DNA of 64,000 nt from Peptoniphilus_A harei_B. Lineage in GTDB: Bacteria; Bacillota; Clostridia; Tissierellales; Peptoniphilaceae. The notes beneath the pieces were generated by a model that had not been told where the DNA came from, searched no databases, and saw only the letters and a program-made list of their open reading frames with translations. Made by a program: the position numbers and the translations under genes. Location: contig JAWGHR010000003.1 of the NCBI GenBank assembly GCA_032560695.1, positions 1-64,000 on the forward strand, in the 5' to 3' direction. Position 1 is the stretch's first letter. The number at the start of each line of letters is the position of its first letter. Shown one piece after another: positions 51,515 to 60,346 of the stretch.

Positions 51515-52357
51515 ATGGCAGTAAAAATAATTGTGGGATCAACTTGTGATGTGGAAGAAAGTATTAAGAAGGACTTAATTGTAGTTCCCCTTCACGTTAC
51601 CTTTGGAGATGAAGACTTCCTAGATTCAGTTGATATTACAAAAGACGAATTTTATGAAAGACTTGAGAAAAAGGAAGAATTTCCTATGACAAGTCAACCA
51701 ACTCCTGTGGCCTTTATGGATGTCTACAAGGAAATAATAGACAATGGAGACGAGGCAGTGGTAATTGTCTTATCTTCAAAATTATCGGGAACTTATCAAA
51801 GTGCCAAGCTTGCTAGCGAAGGTCTTGAAGATAAAATATTTATAGTTGATAGTCTTAATGTTTCTAACGCAGAAGGTGCCCTTGTGGACTATGCCACAAG
51901 ACTTGTTAAAGAAGGCAAGTCTGCAAGAGAAATAAAAGAAATTCTTGATGAAGCAAAGAAGAGACTTAGACTAGTTGTCTTAGTTGACACCCTAGAATAC
52001 CTTGAAAGAGGAGGAAGAATTTCAAAGACATCAGCCCTTCTTGGAAACCTATTCTCTGTAAAAGTTCTACTTTCTATGAAGGATGGAGCAATTAGATCAG
52101 TTGGTAAGGCCAAGGGAATTAAAAATGCCAACAATCTTTTCATTAGTGAAATAGAAAAGACTGGATACATTGACTTTGACATGCCAATCAAACTTGGCTA
52201 CACAGGTCGCGACGGTAGCAAAATCGAAAAATACCTAAGAGAGACAAAGAGCCTTTGGGAAGATAAGATTTCTTCACCAGAGTTTATCCAAATTGGAAGT
52301 GTTGTTGGGACACACACAGGTCCTGGCGCCCTTTTCTTGTCCTACTTTAGCAAATAA
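51515..52357 (+). CDS. DegV family fatty acid-binding protein
   Basis: A 280-aa DegV protein. It begins VKIIVGSTCDVEES, has TSQPTPVAFMDVY, the fatty-acid contact motif SSKLSGTYQSAKLA and VVLVDTLEYLERGGRIS, and ends GTHTGPGALFLSYF. These FakB-like proteins bind a fatty acid and present it to FakA kinase. No fakA gene is adjacent. AGAGGA lies before ATG 51515. It is a single gene that ends at a terminator. Confidence 0.92.
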   Translation: MAVKIIVGSTCDVEESIKKDLIVVPLHVTFGDEDFLDSVDITKDEFYERLEKKEEFPMTSQPTPVAFMDVYKEIIDNGDEAVVIVLSSKLSGTYQSAKLASEGLEDKIFIVDSLNVSNAEGALVDYATRLVKEGKSAREIKEILDEAKKRLRLVVLVDTLEYLERGGRISKTSALLGNLFSVKVLLSMKDGAIRSVGKAKGIKNANNLFISEIEKTGYIDFDMPIKLGYTGRDGSKIEKYLRETKSLWEDKISSPEFIQIGSVVGTHTGPGALFLSYFSK

Positions 52358-52370
52358 TTTTAACTTATAA

Positions 52371-52397
52371 AGTTCCTAATCTTTAGGGACTTTTTTT
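52371..52397 (+). terminator. Terminator of the degV gene
   Basis: AGTTCCTA (52371-52378) pairs with TAGGGACT (52384-52391), followed by a T run. Confidence 0.88.
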
Positions 52398-52483
52398 ATT
52401 TGTCTTAAATAGGCACATGGAAGCTAGAATTCTTTATCAAATTATAATTCTATGGTAAAATAGGGTGGATAGGAGTTGATTTA

Positions 52484-53401
52484 TTGGAAAAAGAAACTGA
52501 CTATAAGGGACTCATTAGACTCTTCACAAGATCTATTTTCATTTCCATGATTGGAATGATTTTTCCCTTTCTATATATTTTGTTTCCTTCTATGTATGTA
52601 GCTGAATCTGTGAAGGAGGGAATCTTAAAAGTCATGGCGACGCTTCTCGCCGTTGTTCTTTTAATTGCTGGTTTTATGGGACCAGTCCAAGCCATAGTTG
52701 TCTTTACAATTTTTGGCCCCTTCATATTAATTTTTCACTACATGATTACAACGAAAAGGTCTGTCTCCATGACTATCTTGGCGACATCTTTAATATTTTT
52801 TACATCAATAATGGTTTTATTTTTTGCCTTTGGGATCAATAGTGAAGTCCTAAATTCAAAGGAAACCATAAATTCCATTACAGAATTTTATAAAAACCTA
52901 GCAGGCGAAGATATTTTATCTTCAGGGACTATGGCGATTTTCACAGAAAATGTAGAACTCTACTACAAGAGATTCTTGCAAATTCTTCCATCTGTCCTAA
53001 TTATCACATCTATTGTGACTTCCTATGTTACTTATACATGGGCTGGAAGGAGTCTTCTTGCAAGGGGGATTTTTATTATTCAACCATCCTCTCTTGAATT
53101 CTTGAAGTTCCCAAAGGAAGTTATAGCCTTGTCACTTGTGAGTCTCGCCCTCTTTTCACTAACTGGCGACTACTTTGGACCCACAGGTCAAGTCTTTATG
53201 ATTAACCTAATGAACTTAGTGTTTTTTATGCTTTATGCTTCTGGCCTTGCTCTTGCCAAGTTTTACATGACAAGATTTGGAGTTAAGAGATTTTTACAAT
53301 TCCTTTTAATAGGGCTAAGCTTTACTATATCAAGCCTACAGATTTTTTTAATTATCCTTGGTGGACTTGATCAAATTGTTAACTTTAGAAAAATTAAATA
53401 A
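52484..53401 (+). CDS. yybS: DUF2232 membrane protein YybS
   Basis: A 305-aa protein with about eight membrane helices and a DUF2232 domain. It stands immediately before gdpP, rplI and dnaB, exactly as yybS does in Bacillus, which supports the name. Function unknown; it may help GdpP or membrane-related signalling. It starts at TTG 52484 behind AGGAGTTGAT. Confidence 0.88.
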   Translation: MEKETDYKGLIRLFTRSIFISMIGMIFPFLYILFPSMYVAESVKEGILKVMATLLAVVLLIAGFMGPVQAIVVFTIFGPFILIFHYMITTKRSVSMTILATSLIFFTSIMVLFFAFGINSEVLNSKETINSITEFYKNLAGEDILSSGTMAIFTENVELYYKRFLQILPSVLIITSIVTSYVTYTWAGRSLLARGIFIIQPSSLEFLKFPKEVIALSLVSLALFSLTGDYFGPTGQVFMINLMNLVFFMLYASGLALAKFYMTRFGVKRFLQFLLIGLSFTISSLQIFLIILGGLDQIVNFRKIK

Positions 53402-53412
53402 GTGGGAATGCT

Positions 53413-55410
53413 ATGAAAAATAATTATAAACTTAAAGATTTTCTTCCATTTTTTATTTTTGGAATAATTCTTGTCGTGGCCTTGCTTTTAATAAGGCCCG
53501 TCCTTGGTCTTTTGGGAATCTTAGGCCTTGCCTATGTAGCCTTCTTGGCCTACAACAAAATAAATAGTAAAAATGAAGAAAATTTAAAAAACCTTGAAAA
53601 CTTAAACGAAAGATTTGATTCTCTGACTAAGCAGGCAATCTTCGACATGCCCTTTCCCCTAGTTGTTACAGATGAAAAGGCAAAAATACTTTGGTACAAT
53701 ACTCCCTTCATTAACCTCTTTAATGAAAGCAGCGTCTTGGAGGGTGACCTTGAAAACCTAATTGGAGATATTGATATTGCAAATATTTTAAACTCTGAGG
53801 GCCAAAGGACTATACCTGTTGAAGTGAATAAAAGATTTTTCAACATCTATACTAACATCGTTGAAAACAAGTCTGAAAAGGGAGATGGCAAGTCTGTCCT
53901 ATTTTATCTAGTGGACAACACTGCCTACCAAAACCTAAAGGACAAGTACACAGATGAATTTGCCATTGTGGCAAAGGTTGAAGTGGATAACTTCGATGAG
54001 GCAATATCTTCTGCCCCATCAGAAATTAGACCCCTTCTAATTGCAGAAATTGACTCCACAATTTCTCAATACTTTGAAGAGTACGATGCCCTCGTAAGAA
54101 AATCTGACGAAGACTTATATCTTGTTGTTATGAACTTTAAGTCCTTAAGGGCAATTAAGGAAAAGAGATTTGACATCCTAGATGACCTAAGAGACCTCAA
54201 CAAGGGAAACTCAATTCCAATTACTCTTTCTATTGGAGTTTCTTCTTATGGACTTAACTTCAAGGATGCCTATATTGAATCCGACTCTTCTCTTGACTTA
54301 GCACTAGGTCGTGGTGGCGACCAAGCTGTTGTAAAAGTTGACGACAACTACGAATTCTTTGGTGGAAAATCCAAGGCAATGGAAAAGAGAAATAAGGTTA
54401 AGGCAAGGGTAATTGGTGAAGCCCTAAAACAATTAATTGACAGGTCTGAAAATGTCTACATCATGGGCCACAAAAACCCTGACATGGATGCAATTGGTGC
54501 TGCTATTGGTTGTCTTCGTGCAACCTTAAATAGAAACAAGGAAGGCTTTATTGTTCTTGAAAACTCCAATCCTTCAATTGACAATTTAATTGACAGGATG
54601 AAGGAAGAGGAAGCAGAAATTTATGAAAAAGTAATTTCTAGAGAAACTGCTATTAATAGAATCAAGCACTCCTCCCTCTTGGTCTTAGTGGATAACCACA
54701 AGCCATCCTTTACAGAGTGTCCAGAACTCTTGGACAAGACCAACCAAATTGTTGTTATTGACCACCACAGGAGGGGCAAGGAATTTGTTGACAATCCCGT
54801 TCTTCAATATGTAGAACCCTATGCATCTTCAACTTGTGAACTTATAACTGAGATGCTAACTTATATGTCAAACGACTTAAACCTAACTCACTTTGAGGCC
54901 GATGCCCTAATGAGTGGTATAGTTGTTGACACTAAGAACTTCTCCTTCCAAACTGGTGTGAGGACTTTTGAAGCAGCTTCCATCTTAAAGAGAGCTGGGG
55001 CAAATATGCTAAAGGTAAAGGCCCTCTTCCAAGACGATTTAGATACCATGGTTTACAGGGCAGAAGTAATTCACAACACTAAGATGATCCACGACAACAT
55101 TGCCGTTTCAAGATTTGACAAGGAAGCCAACAACTCGGTTCTCGTTGCAGCACAGGCTGCTGATGCCCTACTTGATATCAATGGTATAGACGCATCCTTT
55201 GTTCTCACAATAAATGATGGCAAGGTACACATATCAGGCAGGTCTCGTGGAGAGGTTGTTTCAGTCCAACTTATACTAGAAAAAATTGGTGGAGGCGGCC
55301 ACTTGAATATGGCTGGAGCCCAAATTGACACAACTGATTTAGACGAAGCTGAAAAGATTTTAGTAAATGCAATTGACGAATATTTAATTGATAATAAAAG
55401 CGAGGAATAA
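53413..55410 (+). CDS. gdpP: Cyclic-di-AMP phosphodiesterase GdpP
   Basis: A 665-aa membrane enzyme that hydrolyses the second messenger c-di-AMP. Two N-terminal membrane helices (to about 48) come before a degenerate PAS domain, a degenerate GGDEF domain (about 175-300) and the DHH-DHHA1 module. Active-site motifs are YIMGHKNPDMDAIGAAIG and VVIDHHRRG, then GGGGHLNMAGAQ near residue 630. It controls c-di-AMP and thus potassium, osmotic and wall balance. It lies 11 bp after yybS and 1 bp before rplI. Confidence 0.95.
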   Translation: MKNNYKLKDFLPFFIFGIILVVALLLIRPVLGLLGILGLAYVAFLAYNKINSKNEENLKNLENLNERFDSLTKQAIFDMPFPLVVTDEKAKILWYNTPFINLFNESSVLEGDLENLIGDIDIANILNSEGQRTIPVEVNKRFFNIYTNIVENKSEKGDGKSVLFYLVDNTAYQNLKDKYTDEFAIVAKVEVDNFDEAISSAPSEIRPLLIAEIDSTISQYFEEYDALVRKSDEDLYLVVMNFKSLRAIKEKRFDILDDLRDLNKGNSIPITLSIGVSSYGLNFKDAYIESDSSLDLALGRGGDQAVVKVDDNYEFFGGKSKAMEKRNKVKARVIGEALKQLIDRSENVYIMGHKNPDMDAIGAAIGCLRATLNRNKEGFIVLENSNPSIDNLIDRMKEEEAEIYEKVISRETAINRIKHSSLLVLVDNHKPSFTECPELLDKTNQIVVIDHHRRGKEFVDNPVLQYVEPYASSTCELITEMLTYMSNDLNLTHFEADALMSGIVVDTKNFSFQTGVRTFEAASILKRAGANMLKVKALFQDDLDTMVYRAEVIHNTKMIHDNIAVSRFDKEANNSVLVAAQAADALLDINGIDASFVLTINDGKVHISGRSRGEVVSVQLILEKIGGGGHLNMAGAQIDTTDLDEAEKILVNAIDEYLIDNKSEE

Positions 55411-55411
55411 T

Positions 55412-55861
55412 ATGAAAGTAATTTTAATTAAGGACGACAAAACTCTAGGCAAAAAAGGCGAAATAGTTAACGCAAAGACTGGCTATGCTAGAAACTTCTT
55501 GCTACCAAGAGGTATTGCCATTGAAGCTACTCCAGAAAACATGGAAACATGGAAGAAGAATAAGCTTGAAGAAGAAAAATTAGAAAAAGAAAACCGTGCT
55601 AAGGCTAACGAAATCAAGAAGAAAATTAGCGAAATCACTTTAACTATTAAGGCAAAGGCTGGAGAAGGTGGAAGACTCTTTGGTGCCATCACTTCTGCTG
55701 ATATTGCAAAAAAATTAAAACAAGACCACAAAATTGACGTTGATAAAAAGAAAATCGAGCTTGCAGAAAACATCAAGGAAGCTGGCATGAAAAACATTGA
55801 CATCAAGCTTTACCCAGACGTTGTCGCTACTCTAAAAGTAAATGTTAGACCGGAATCTTGA
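55412..55861 (+). CDS. rplI: Large ribosomal subunit protein bL9
   Basis: A 149-aa L9 protein. It begins MKVILIKDDKTLGKKGEIVN with the conserved GYARNFLLPRGIA, a long central helix (about 41-75) and a C-terminal domain with GRLFGAITSADIA. ATG 55412 follows GAGGAATA and lies 1 bp after gdpP; a longer frame reaches into gdpP without a ribosome site. Its stop overlaps the dnaB start by 4 bp. Confidence 0.96.
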   Translation: MKVILIKDDKTLGKKGEIVNAKTGYARNFLLPRGIAIEATPENMETWKKNKLEEEKLEKENRAKANEIKKKISEITLTIKAKAGEGGRLFGAITSADIAKKLKQDHKIDVDKKKIELAENIKEAGMKNIDIKLYPDVVATLKVNVRPES

Positions 55862-57228
55862 TTGATATGGATGCAAAGGGAGAATTAAATTTTAATTCTG
55901 TTTCAAATTTAAAGATGCCTCCCCACAATTTGGAGGCAGAGGAGTCAGCCCTTGGTTCCATGATGCTTTCCAAGGAAGCCATCACAACATCCATTGAGTT
56001 ATTAAATATCCAGGACTTCTATCAAGAAGCCCACAGAAAGATTTACAGTGCCATCTTAAATATTTACAACAGAAATGAAGCAGCCGATGTAATTACAATT
56101 GCAGAGGAACTTAAAAAGACTGACGACCTTGAAGTCGTTGGTGGTATCCCCTATCTTGCAGATCTTTCTTCTAATGTAACTGCAGTTTCCAATATGAAAT
56201 ACTACTGCAAGATCATCAAGGAGAAGGGAATCCTTAGAGAGCTAATAGACTCATCGGACAAGGTAATTTCTGCTGCCTATTCTCCTGATGCCCAGGCAGA
56301 CCTCATCATTGAGCTTGCAGAAAAATCTGTCTTCGACATAACTCAGGACTCCACAAAAAATGGCCTTGTAAATATAAAAAACATCGCCCTAGACTCCTTC
56401 TCTGAAATGGAAAAAAAAGCACAAAACCCCAATGCCCTTACGGGACTTACAACTGGTTTTGTGGACCTAGATAGAAAAATATCTGGACTGCAAAAGTCTG
56501 ATTTAATTTTGTTGGCGGCAAGACCTTCCATGGGTAAGACTGCCCTAATGGTTAATATTGCAACAAATGCTGCCCTAAGAGGTGGGGCATCTGTTGCCGT
56601 CTTTTCTCTTGAAATGAGTAAGAACCAACTCTTCCAGAGAATTATCTCTTCCACTTCCCACGTTGACCTCCAAAAGGTAATCAGTGGTAACTTAAACGAA
56701 GAAGAGTGGACAAAAATAATCAACACCATGCCCATTGTGTCCAGCCTAAAAATGGAAATCGACGACACAGCTGGGATCTCTCCACTAGAACTCAAGGCCA
56801 AGTGCCGAAGGATGAAGGTGGAAAAGGGACTTGATTTAATTGTAATTGACTATCTCCAACTTATGCAGATGTCATCAAGGTCTGAATCTAGACAACAAGA
56901 AATCTCTGCCATATCGAGAAACCTAAAGGCCATTGCCAAGGAATTAGAAGTTCCTGTCATTGCCCTTTCTCAACTTTCTCGTGCTCCAGAACTTAGGACT
57001 GACCACAGGCCAATCCTATCTGACCTTCGTGAGTCTGGTGCCATAGAGCAAGACGCCGACATTGTAATGTTCCTCTACAGGGACGAATATTACACAAAGG
57101 AAGAATCGGAAAAGCCAAATGTTGGTGAAGTTATTATTGCCAAGCACAGGAACGGTCCAACGGGAACTGTTGAGTTAATGTTTAAGAAGGAATTTACAAA
57201 ATTCTTGAACTTGCAGAGAAGCGATTAA
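55858..57228 (+). CDS. dnaB: Replicative DNA helicase DnaB (DnaC of Bacillus)
   Basis: A 456-aa hexameric helicase. The N-terminal DnaB_N domain includes PPHNLEAEESALGSMML; the RecA-like domain includes Walker A AARPSMGKTALM, VFSLEMSKNQL, LIVIDYLQLMQ and the arginine finger region LSQLSRAPELRTDHRPILSD. It unwinds DNA at the fork. It follows rplI with TTGA overlap, as in Bacillus. The start may be TTG 55858 (coupled) or ATG 55867; neither has a good separate ribosome site. Confidence 0.95.
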   Translation: MIDMDAKGELNFNSVSNLKMPPHNLEAEESALGSMMLSKEAITTSIELLNIQDFYQEAHRKIYSAILNIYNRNEAADVITIAEELKKTDDLEVVGGIPYLADLSSNVTAVSNMKYYCKIIKEKGILRELIDSSDKVISAAYSPDAQADLIIELAEKSVFDITQDSTKNGLVNIKNIALDSFSEMEKKAQNPNALTGLTTGFVDLDRKISGLQKSDLILLAARPSMGKTALMVNIATNAALRGGASVAVFSLEMSKNQLFQRIISSTSHVDLQKVISGNLNEEEWTKIINTMPIVSSLKMEIDDTAGISPLELKAKCRRMKVEKGLDLIVIDYLQLMQMSSRSESRQQEISAISRNLKAIAKELEVPVIALSQLSRAPELRTDHRPILSDLRESGAIEQDADIVMFLYRDEYYTKEESEKPNVGEVIIAKHRNGPTGTVELMFKKEFTKFLNLQRSD

Positions 57229-57247
57229 TAAGTAAATAAAATTTTTA

Positions 57248-57279
57248 AAGACTCTTGCACAGGCGAGAGTCTTTTATTT
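57248..57279 (+). terminator. Terminator of the yybS-gdpP-rplI-dnaB operon
   Basis: AAGACTCT (57248-57255) pairs with AGAGTCTT (57266-57273), followed by a T run. Confidence 0.88.
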
Positions 57280-57326
57280 TTTGCCACAAATGTTATAATA
57301 AAATTTGAAAAATATTGGAGGTAAAT

Positions 57327-58202
57327 ATGATTTTAGACTTAATAAAAGTAATCTTCCTTGGAATAATCGAGGGACTTACAGAATTTTTGCCTGTGTCATC
57401 AACAGGCCACCTTATAATTGCAGACAGTTTTATAAAACTTGAACCCAAGGCTTTTTCCAATGCCTTTAGCGTCATCATCCAGCTTGGTGCCATCCTAGCA
57501 GTAGTTTATCTCTACTTCTATGACATCAACCCCATAGCCAAAGGCAAGCTTGTCCCAGTCATTGGAGAAGAAAAGTACAATGAACTTAGCTTCAAGGAAA
57601 AGTTTAAGTACAGGGACCTTGAAACAATGAGGTTAATTGCAAAAATTATTGTGGGCTTCTTGCCGGCAGCCTTCTTTGGTTTCCTCTTAGATGACTTCAT
57701 CGACGCCCACCTTTTTAACCCTATTACAGTTGCCATTGCACTTATCTTTTACGGAATAATAATTATTGTCATGGAAAAAAATAACAAGAACAAGGACTTT
57801 AAGTACGAGACCCTAAATGACATTGGACTTAAAACTGCCCTCTTCATTGGCTTTTTCCAATGCCTTGCCATGGTGCCAGGCACATCTCGTTCAGCAGCAA
57901 CAATTATAGGTGCCATGCTACTTGGTTGTTCAAGAACAAGCTCTGCCAAGTTTTCCTTTTATCTTGCAGTCCCAACAATGCTTGGTGCCACTGCCCTAAA
58001 GATTTTAAAAATTGGATTTTCCTTTAGCCTATGGCAATGGTTCTTGATCCTTGTGGGAGGAGTTATCTCCTACATCGTTGCCCTTGTTGTTATCAAAAAA
58101 TTCTTGGGCTACATCCGTCAACACGACTTTATCCCCTTTGGATATTACAGGATTGTCCTTGGCCTAGTGGTCCTATGCCTTGGCTTTTTCAATATAATTT
58201 GA
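57327..58202 (+). CDS. uppP: Undecaprenyl-diphosphatase UppP (BacA)
   Basis: A 291-aa integral membrane pyrophosphatase that recycles the lipid carrier for peptidoglycan. The catalytic signatures EGLTEFLPVSSTGHLII (near residue 15) and MVPGTSRSAATIIGAM (near 185) hold the active Glu, Ser, His and Arg. ATG 57327 follows GGAGGT by 5 bp; an upstream frame extension has no site. It is followed 10 bp later by a nitrilase gene, so the two are probably one transcript. Confidence 0.95.
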   Translation: MILDLIKVIFLGIIEGLTEFLPVSSTGHLIIADSFIKLEPKAFSNAFSVIIQLGAILAVVYLYFYDINPIAKGKLVPVIGEEKYNELSFKEKFKYRDLETMRLIAKIIVGFLPAAFFGFLLDDFIDAHLFNPITVAIALIFYGIIIIVMEKNNKNKDFKYETLNDIGLKTALFIGFFQCLAMVPGTSRSAATIIGAMLLGCSRTSSAKFSFYLAVPTMLGATALKILKIGFSFSLWQWFLILVGGVISYIVALVVIKKFLGYIRQHDFIPFGYYRIVLGLVVLCLGFFNII

Positions 58203-58212
58203 GGTGAAAAGT

Positions 58213-59007
58213 ATGAAAGATTTTAATGTTGGAATAATTCAGCTGCCTGCTAAGGGCGACAAAAAAGAAAATTTAAAGACTATGGAAGAATATGTTGCCC
58301 TTGTAAAAAAAGAAGGGGCTGATGTAGTTTGCCTTCCAGAAATGTGGAACTGCCCCTACCAAAATTCCTACTTCACAAAATTTGCTGAAGAGGACTTTGG
58401 CGAAACTTATGAAAAGATGAGCCAAGTGGCAAAAGAAAATGAAATTTATTTAATTGGTGGGTCCATCCCCATTAAGTCAGGCGACAAGATTTACAACAGG
58501 TCCTATGTCTTTGACAAGAAGGGCCGAGAAATCTACAGATATTCCAAGATCAACCTCTTTGACATAGAGGGCTACAAGGAGTCTGACACAATTTCTGGCG
58601 GCAAGTCCCTTGGAGTTTTTGAAACAGAGTACGGGACTTTTGGCCTTGCAATTTGTTTTGACTTGAGATTCCCTGAACTCTTCCAAACTTTTAGGGACTA
58701 TGGAGCAGAAGTCATCTTCGTCCCATCAACCTTCATGAAGAAGACTGGAGAAGTTCACTTCCACCTCTTAAATAGGGCTCGTGCAGTGGACTCACAATGC
58801 TACGTGGTCTCTCCTGCCATAGCAAGAGATGATGACTTGTCAAAGAACGCCTACGCTCACTCTCTGATAATTGACCCAAGTGGCAAGATTGAAGTGGACC
58901 TTGGCGAAGACAAAAATTACGCAGTCTTAAAGTTAGAAAACGATAAGGTTAAGAGGGAAAGAGAAAAACTTCCCCTTGAAGTATCTAGGAAAAATAGAAA
59001 ATTATAA
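58213..59007 (+). CDS. Carbon-nitrogen hydrolase (nitrilase superfamily), omega-amidase-like
   Basis: A 264-aa amidase with the nitrilase triad: Glu43 (CLPEMWNCPYQ), Lys112 (YSKINLFD) and Cys148 (LAICFDLRFPE). The group includes omega-amidases that clear 2-oxoglutaramate and repair-type amidases for deaminated glutathione; the NCPYQNSYF stretch favours the omega-amidase type. Start ATG 58213 follows GAGGTGA; a GTG inside that site is less likely. No substrate is certain. Confidence 0.88.
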   Translation: MKDFNVGIIQLPAKGDKKENLKTMEEYVALVKKEGADVVCLPEMWNCPYQNSYFTKFAEEDFGETYEKMSQVAKENEIYLIGGSIPIKSGDKIYNRSYVFDKKGREIYRYSKINLFDIEGYKESDTISGGKSLGVFETEYGTFGLAICFDLRFPELFQTFRDYGAEVIFVPSTFMKKTGEVHFHLLNRARAVDSQCYVVSPAIARDDDLSKNAYAHSLIIDPSGKIEVDLGEDKNYAVLKLENDKVKREREKLPLEVSRKNRKL

Positions 59008-59020
59008 TTTATAAAAAAGA

Positions 59021-59054
59021 AACTCTTGCAAAAATATCTGCAAGAGTTTTTTTT
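59021..59054. terminator. Terminator between the nitrilase and sdpI genes
   Basis: AACTCTTGCA (59021-59030) pairs with TGCAAGAGTT (59039-59048), followed by a T run. An A run before it lets it also serve the opposing sdpI transcript. Confidence 0.9.
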
Positions 59055-59087
59055 ACCTTGAAAATCTATAAAGGCTTTTTTATTTTT

Positions 59088-59729
59088 TTAAATTCCCTTT
59101 GTGTAGAGGTAATAAGAGTAAATTGCTGGAATTATTGAACCAAGAAAAAGTGGGACTAAAAATACAATTTCACTTTTTAAAAATACTGAAAGAATAAGAC
59201 AAAGTCCAATTATTACAAAGCAAATTCCACCAAGTCTATGAGTCCTTCTCCAGTTCTCATCGCTGTTAAGGGTCCAAGGTAGCTTGATCCCCATAGTGTA
59301 GTTCCTCTTTATCTTTGGAAGGTAGTTGCCAATGGCGATAAATAATAGGCCAATAAAAATTGGAAGTATCGTTGACACCTTTACCTCTCTTCCAAATCCT
59401 GCCATAACTGTTATTATATAAATCAAAAGCATTATTGCGGGCATGGAAAGCTTACTTATTGTCATTACAAGGTTGTATTGTTTATTATTTTTTGGGTCAC
59501 TGTCTAACATAAAGCAGAGGAAGGCATTCATAAGTACAAGAAAGCCTTGAATTACTACCATAGCATGGAACTTTGAGCTATAGTCATCGGCTTGACCTTG
59601 GAAGTTCCAATGAGTTGGGAGTTCTGCAGGCATCTTATCGTAAAACAAGAGATTAAAAATTACTACAAGTAAAATTGATGCGACAATGGAAATTATTGAA
59701 TCTTTTCTTAGTTTAAATTTATTTTTCAT
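59088..59729 (-). CDS. SdpI family membrane protein
   Basis: A 213-aa membrane protein with six hydrophobic helices. The first part is a DUF1648 segment (LPTHWNFQGQADDYSSK), and a later RNYTMGIKLPWTLNSDENW with THRLGG is the SdpI signature. In Bacillus, SdpI gives immunity to the SdpC toxin and signals to SdpR. No sdpC-like toxin is visible nearby, so this may be an orphan immunity/signal module. It overlaps sdpR by 11 bp. Confidence 0.9.
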   Translation of the reverse strand: MKNKFKLRKDSIISIVASILLVVIFNLLFYDKMPAELPTHWNFQGQADDYSSKFHAMVVIQGFLVLMNAFLCFMLDSDPKNNKQYNLVMTISKLSMPAIMLLIYIITVMAGFGREVKVSTILPIFIGLLFIAIGNYLPKIKRNYTMGIKLPWTLNSDENWRRTHRLGGICFVIIGLCLILSVFLKSEIVFLVPLFLGSIIPAIYSYYLYTKGI

Positions 59730-59991
59730 CTGGACCTCCTTTGAATTTCACAATCCATGTAAGTATTTCTTCGAAAACTGAAGTGTTGAGTTCGTAGTAA
59801 ATAAAATTTTTTTCTTTTTCTTCGTAGATCAGGTCTTGGTCTTTTAAAATCTTTAGGTGGTGGGAGATCGTCGCCTTGGAGAGGTCAAACTTATCAGCAA
59901 TTTCTCCTGCGTTCATCCTGCCCGACCTAAGTATATTTAAAATCTCCAGCCTAACTGGGTCTGACAAGGCCTTAAAGGTATCAGAAAACAC
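59719..59991 (-). CDS. ArsR-type autorepressor SdpR
   Basis: A 90-aa ArsR-family winged helix. It begins FKALSDPVRLEILNILRSG, the recognition helix is DLSKATISHHLKILKDQDLI, and the wing follows. It lacks the metal-binding Cys of ArsR. Pairing with the overlapping sdpI gene identifies it as SdpR, which represses sdpRI until SdpI captures it at the membrane. A consensus promoter lies 60 bp upstream, flanked by repeated motifs. Confidence 0.9.
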   Translation of the reverse strand: MFSDTFKALSDPVRLEILNILRSGRMNAGEIADKFDLSKATISHHLKILKDQDLIYEEKEKNFIYYELNTSVFEEILTWIVKFKGGPDEK

Positions 59992-60030
59992 TAGACCACT
60001 TCCCTTCCATTAATTCTATTTCGATAATTA

Positions 60031-60104
60031 TCTAAATGGTTAATTTAATTATATAAAATTTATTTTTCTTGTCAAGACTGTTTTGAAATTTGTCTAAATA
60101 GTTT
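60031..60104. promoter_or_regulatory. sdpRI promoter with flanking candidate operators
   Basis: On the minus strand TTGACA (complement of 60070-60075), a 16-bp spacer and TATAAT (complement of 60048-60053). The motif TCTAAATGGTTA (60031-60042) lies near the start site, and TCTAAATAGTTT (60093-60104) lies upstream of the -35; both point the same way, 62 bp apart. They are candidate SdpR sites. Confidence 0.6.
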
Positions 60105-60297
60105 TTGTGTTTTAAAATTTTCACAAGTCACAAATTATTTTTTAAAAACTTTATCCTTCCAGCTCTTAAAAAACCAATCAAAAAAATTAACTTTAATTAA
60201 CTTTTCCCACAAAAAATAAAAATATAACTTATAATAATTAAAAGACTCTCCTTTTTCCTTACTTATGGATAAAGTTGGCGCCTAGATATTTCTACAA

Positions 60298-60326
60298 GTG
60301 AAATAGCTTCCATTATGTGGTATAAT
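60298..60326 (+). promoter_or_regulatory. Promoter of the IclR gene
   Basis: Extended -10 TGgTATAAT (60318-60326) with a partial -35 GTGAAA (60298-60303). It lies 20 bp before the start codon. Confidence 0.6.
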
Positions 60327-60346
60327 TTTAGCTGGAAGGTGAAATT

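Larger units (their letters stand above)
59992..60346. other. 355-bp divergent promoter region between sdpR and the IclR gene
   Basis: Holds the sdpR promoter (60048-60075), two copies of TCTAAATrGTT (60031-60041 and 60093-60103) around it, and the IclR gene promoter near 60298-60326. The rest is AT-rich with no gene. Confidence 0.7.
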
